DNA of 38,806 bases from an uncultured Clostridia bacterium (lineage in GTDB: Bacteria > Bacillota > Clostridia > Monoglobales > Monoglobaceae): contig CAKSFQ010000022.1 of NCBI GenBank assembly GCA_934454115.1, forward strand, positions 1-38,806. The letters are read 5' to 3'. The notes below the pieces were generated by a model. The model searched no databases. It saw only the letters and a program-made list of their open reading frames with translations, and was not told the origin of the DNA. Positions 38,672-38,806 of the stretch are shown one piece after another; the stretch's first letter is position 1; each line of letters begins with the position of its first letter. A program made the position numbers and the translations under genes.

Positions 38672-38806
38672 TCAAAGGAGAAAACGTGCCTGAAAATTTG
38701 GTAGGTGAAAAAATGAATGTCACAGTTGTCTAACCTGATATTAGCAATCCGAACTCGATTTTAAGAGGTGGATTTCCGCCCAAACGGTGTTAAAATACTC
38801 GGCAAT
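38672..38806. other. window end after tetR: possible truncated gene start
   Basis: AAAGGAG is followed by GTG at 38686 and a frame of 15 codons (MPENLVGEKMNVTVV) that stops at 38733. This looks like the start of a cotranscribed gene that has been interrupted, or a leader peptide. After it, a plus-strand GTG frame beginning DFRPNGVKILG and a minus-strand frame ending EIHLLKSSSDC both stay open to the edge. Neither can be assigned. Confidence 0.3.

Overview
The window comes from a spore-forming, low-to-mid GC member of the Bacillota, most likely class Clostridia. It carries spoIVA, rex, a CD1247-type acidic zinc-ribbon protein beside efp, strong AGGAGG ribosome-binding sites, TTG and GTG starts, and promoters of the TTGACA-17-TATAAT type. 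It is ordinary chromosome with one clear accessory islet. I see no prophage, CRISPR array, plasmid origin or intact transposase.

Layout. 1-101 is the start of a minus-strand TrkH/KtrB-type potassium transporter. 669-8580 is an AT-rich sucrose/fructo-oligosaccharide islet: a LacI repressor diverges from lipoprotein, two permeases, ATPase, GH32 hydrolase and fructokinase, with LacI-type operators in between. Two ungapped 156-bp direct repeats (499-654 and 8822-8977) bracket the islet, and the right copy abuts the terminator of a tRNA-Asn gene. The fructokinase carries a C-terminal HPr-like domain that keeps the Ser46 motif but lacks His15. 9390-12464 holds spoIVA, a membrane protein of the ABC_trans_CmpB type and tRNA-Leu/tRNA-Gln. 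12689-16558 holds rhamnulokinase, rex with a probable Rex site in its own promoter, a P-loop/Asp23-like fusion and class II aldolase.

16660-23636 is mostly housekeeping: uppP and metA (minus), a TepA-like ClpP protease, rpsU, an Nfo-like AP endonuclease, an M24 peptidase, efp, the CD1247-like protein, tRNA-Gly and an unknown membrane protein. 23657-27796 is a second carbohydrate locus. An AraC regulator diverges from a GH109-like NAD-dependent glycosidase, a sugar nucleotidyltransferase and a NahK-like sugar 1-kinase. Two direct half-sites 21 bp apart lie in the shared intergenic region. The genes suggest cytoplasmic release of N-acetylhexosamine from alpha-linked glycans, phosphorylation at C1 and nucleotide activation.

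27829-38806 holds proA (minus), tatD, a gltX-metG pair (minus) in which the MetRS-like protein lacks a recognisable KMSKS loop, a potABCD polyamine transporter whose PotD has an extra C-terminal membrane anchor, and an autoregulated TetR gene. The strongest candidates for something undescribed are the fructokinase-HPr fusion in its repeat-flanked islet, the GH109/nucleotidyltransferase/kinase operon, and the P-loop/Asp23 fusion beside rex. Functions are read from recognisable motifs only; no database search was possible.
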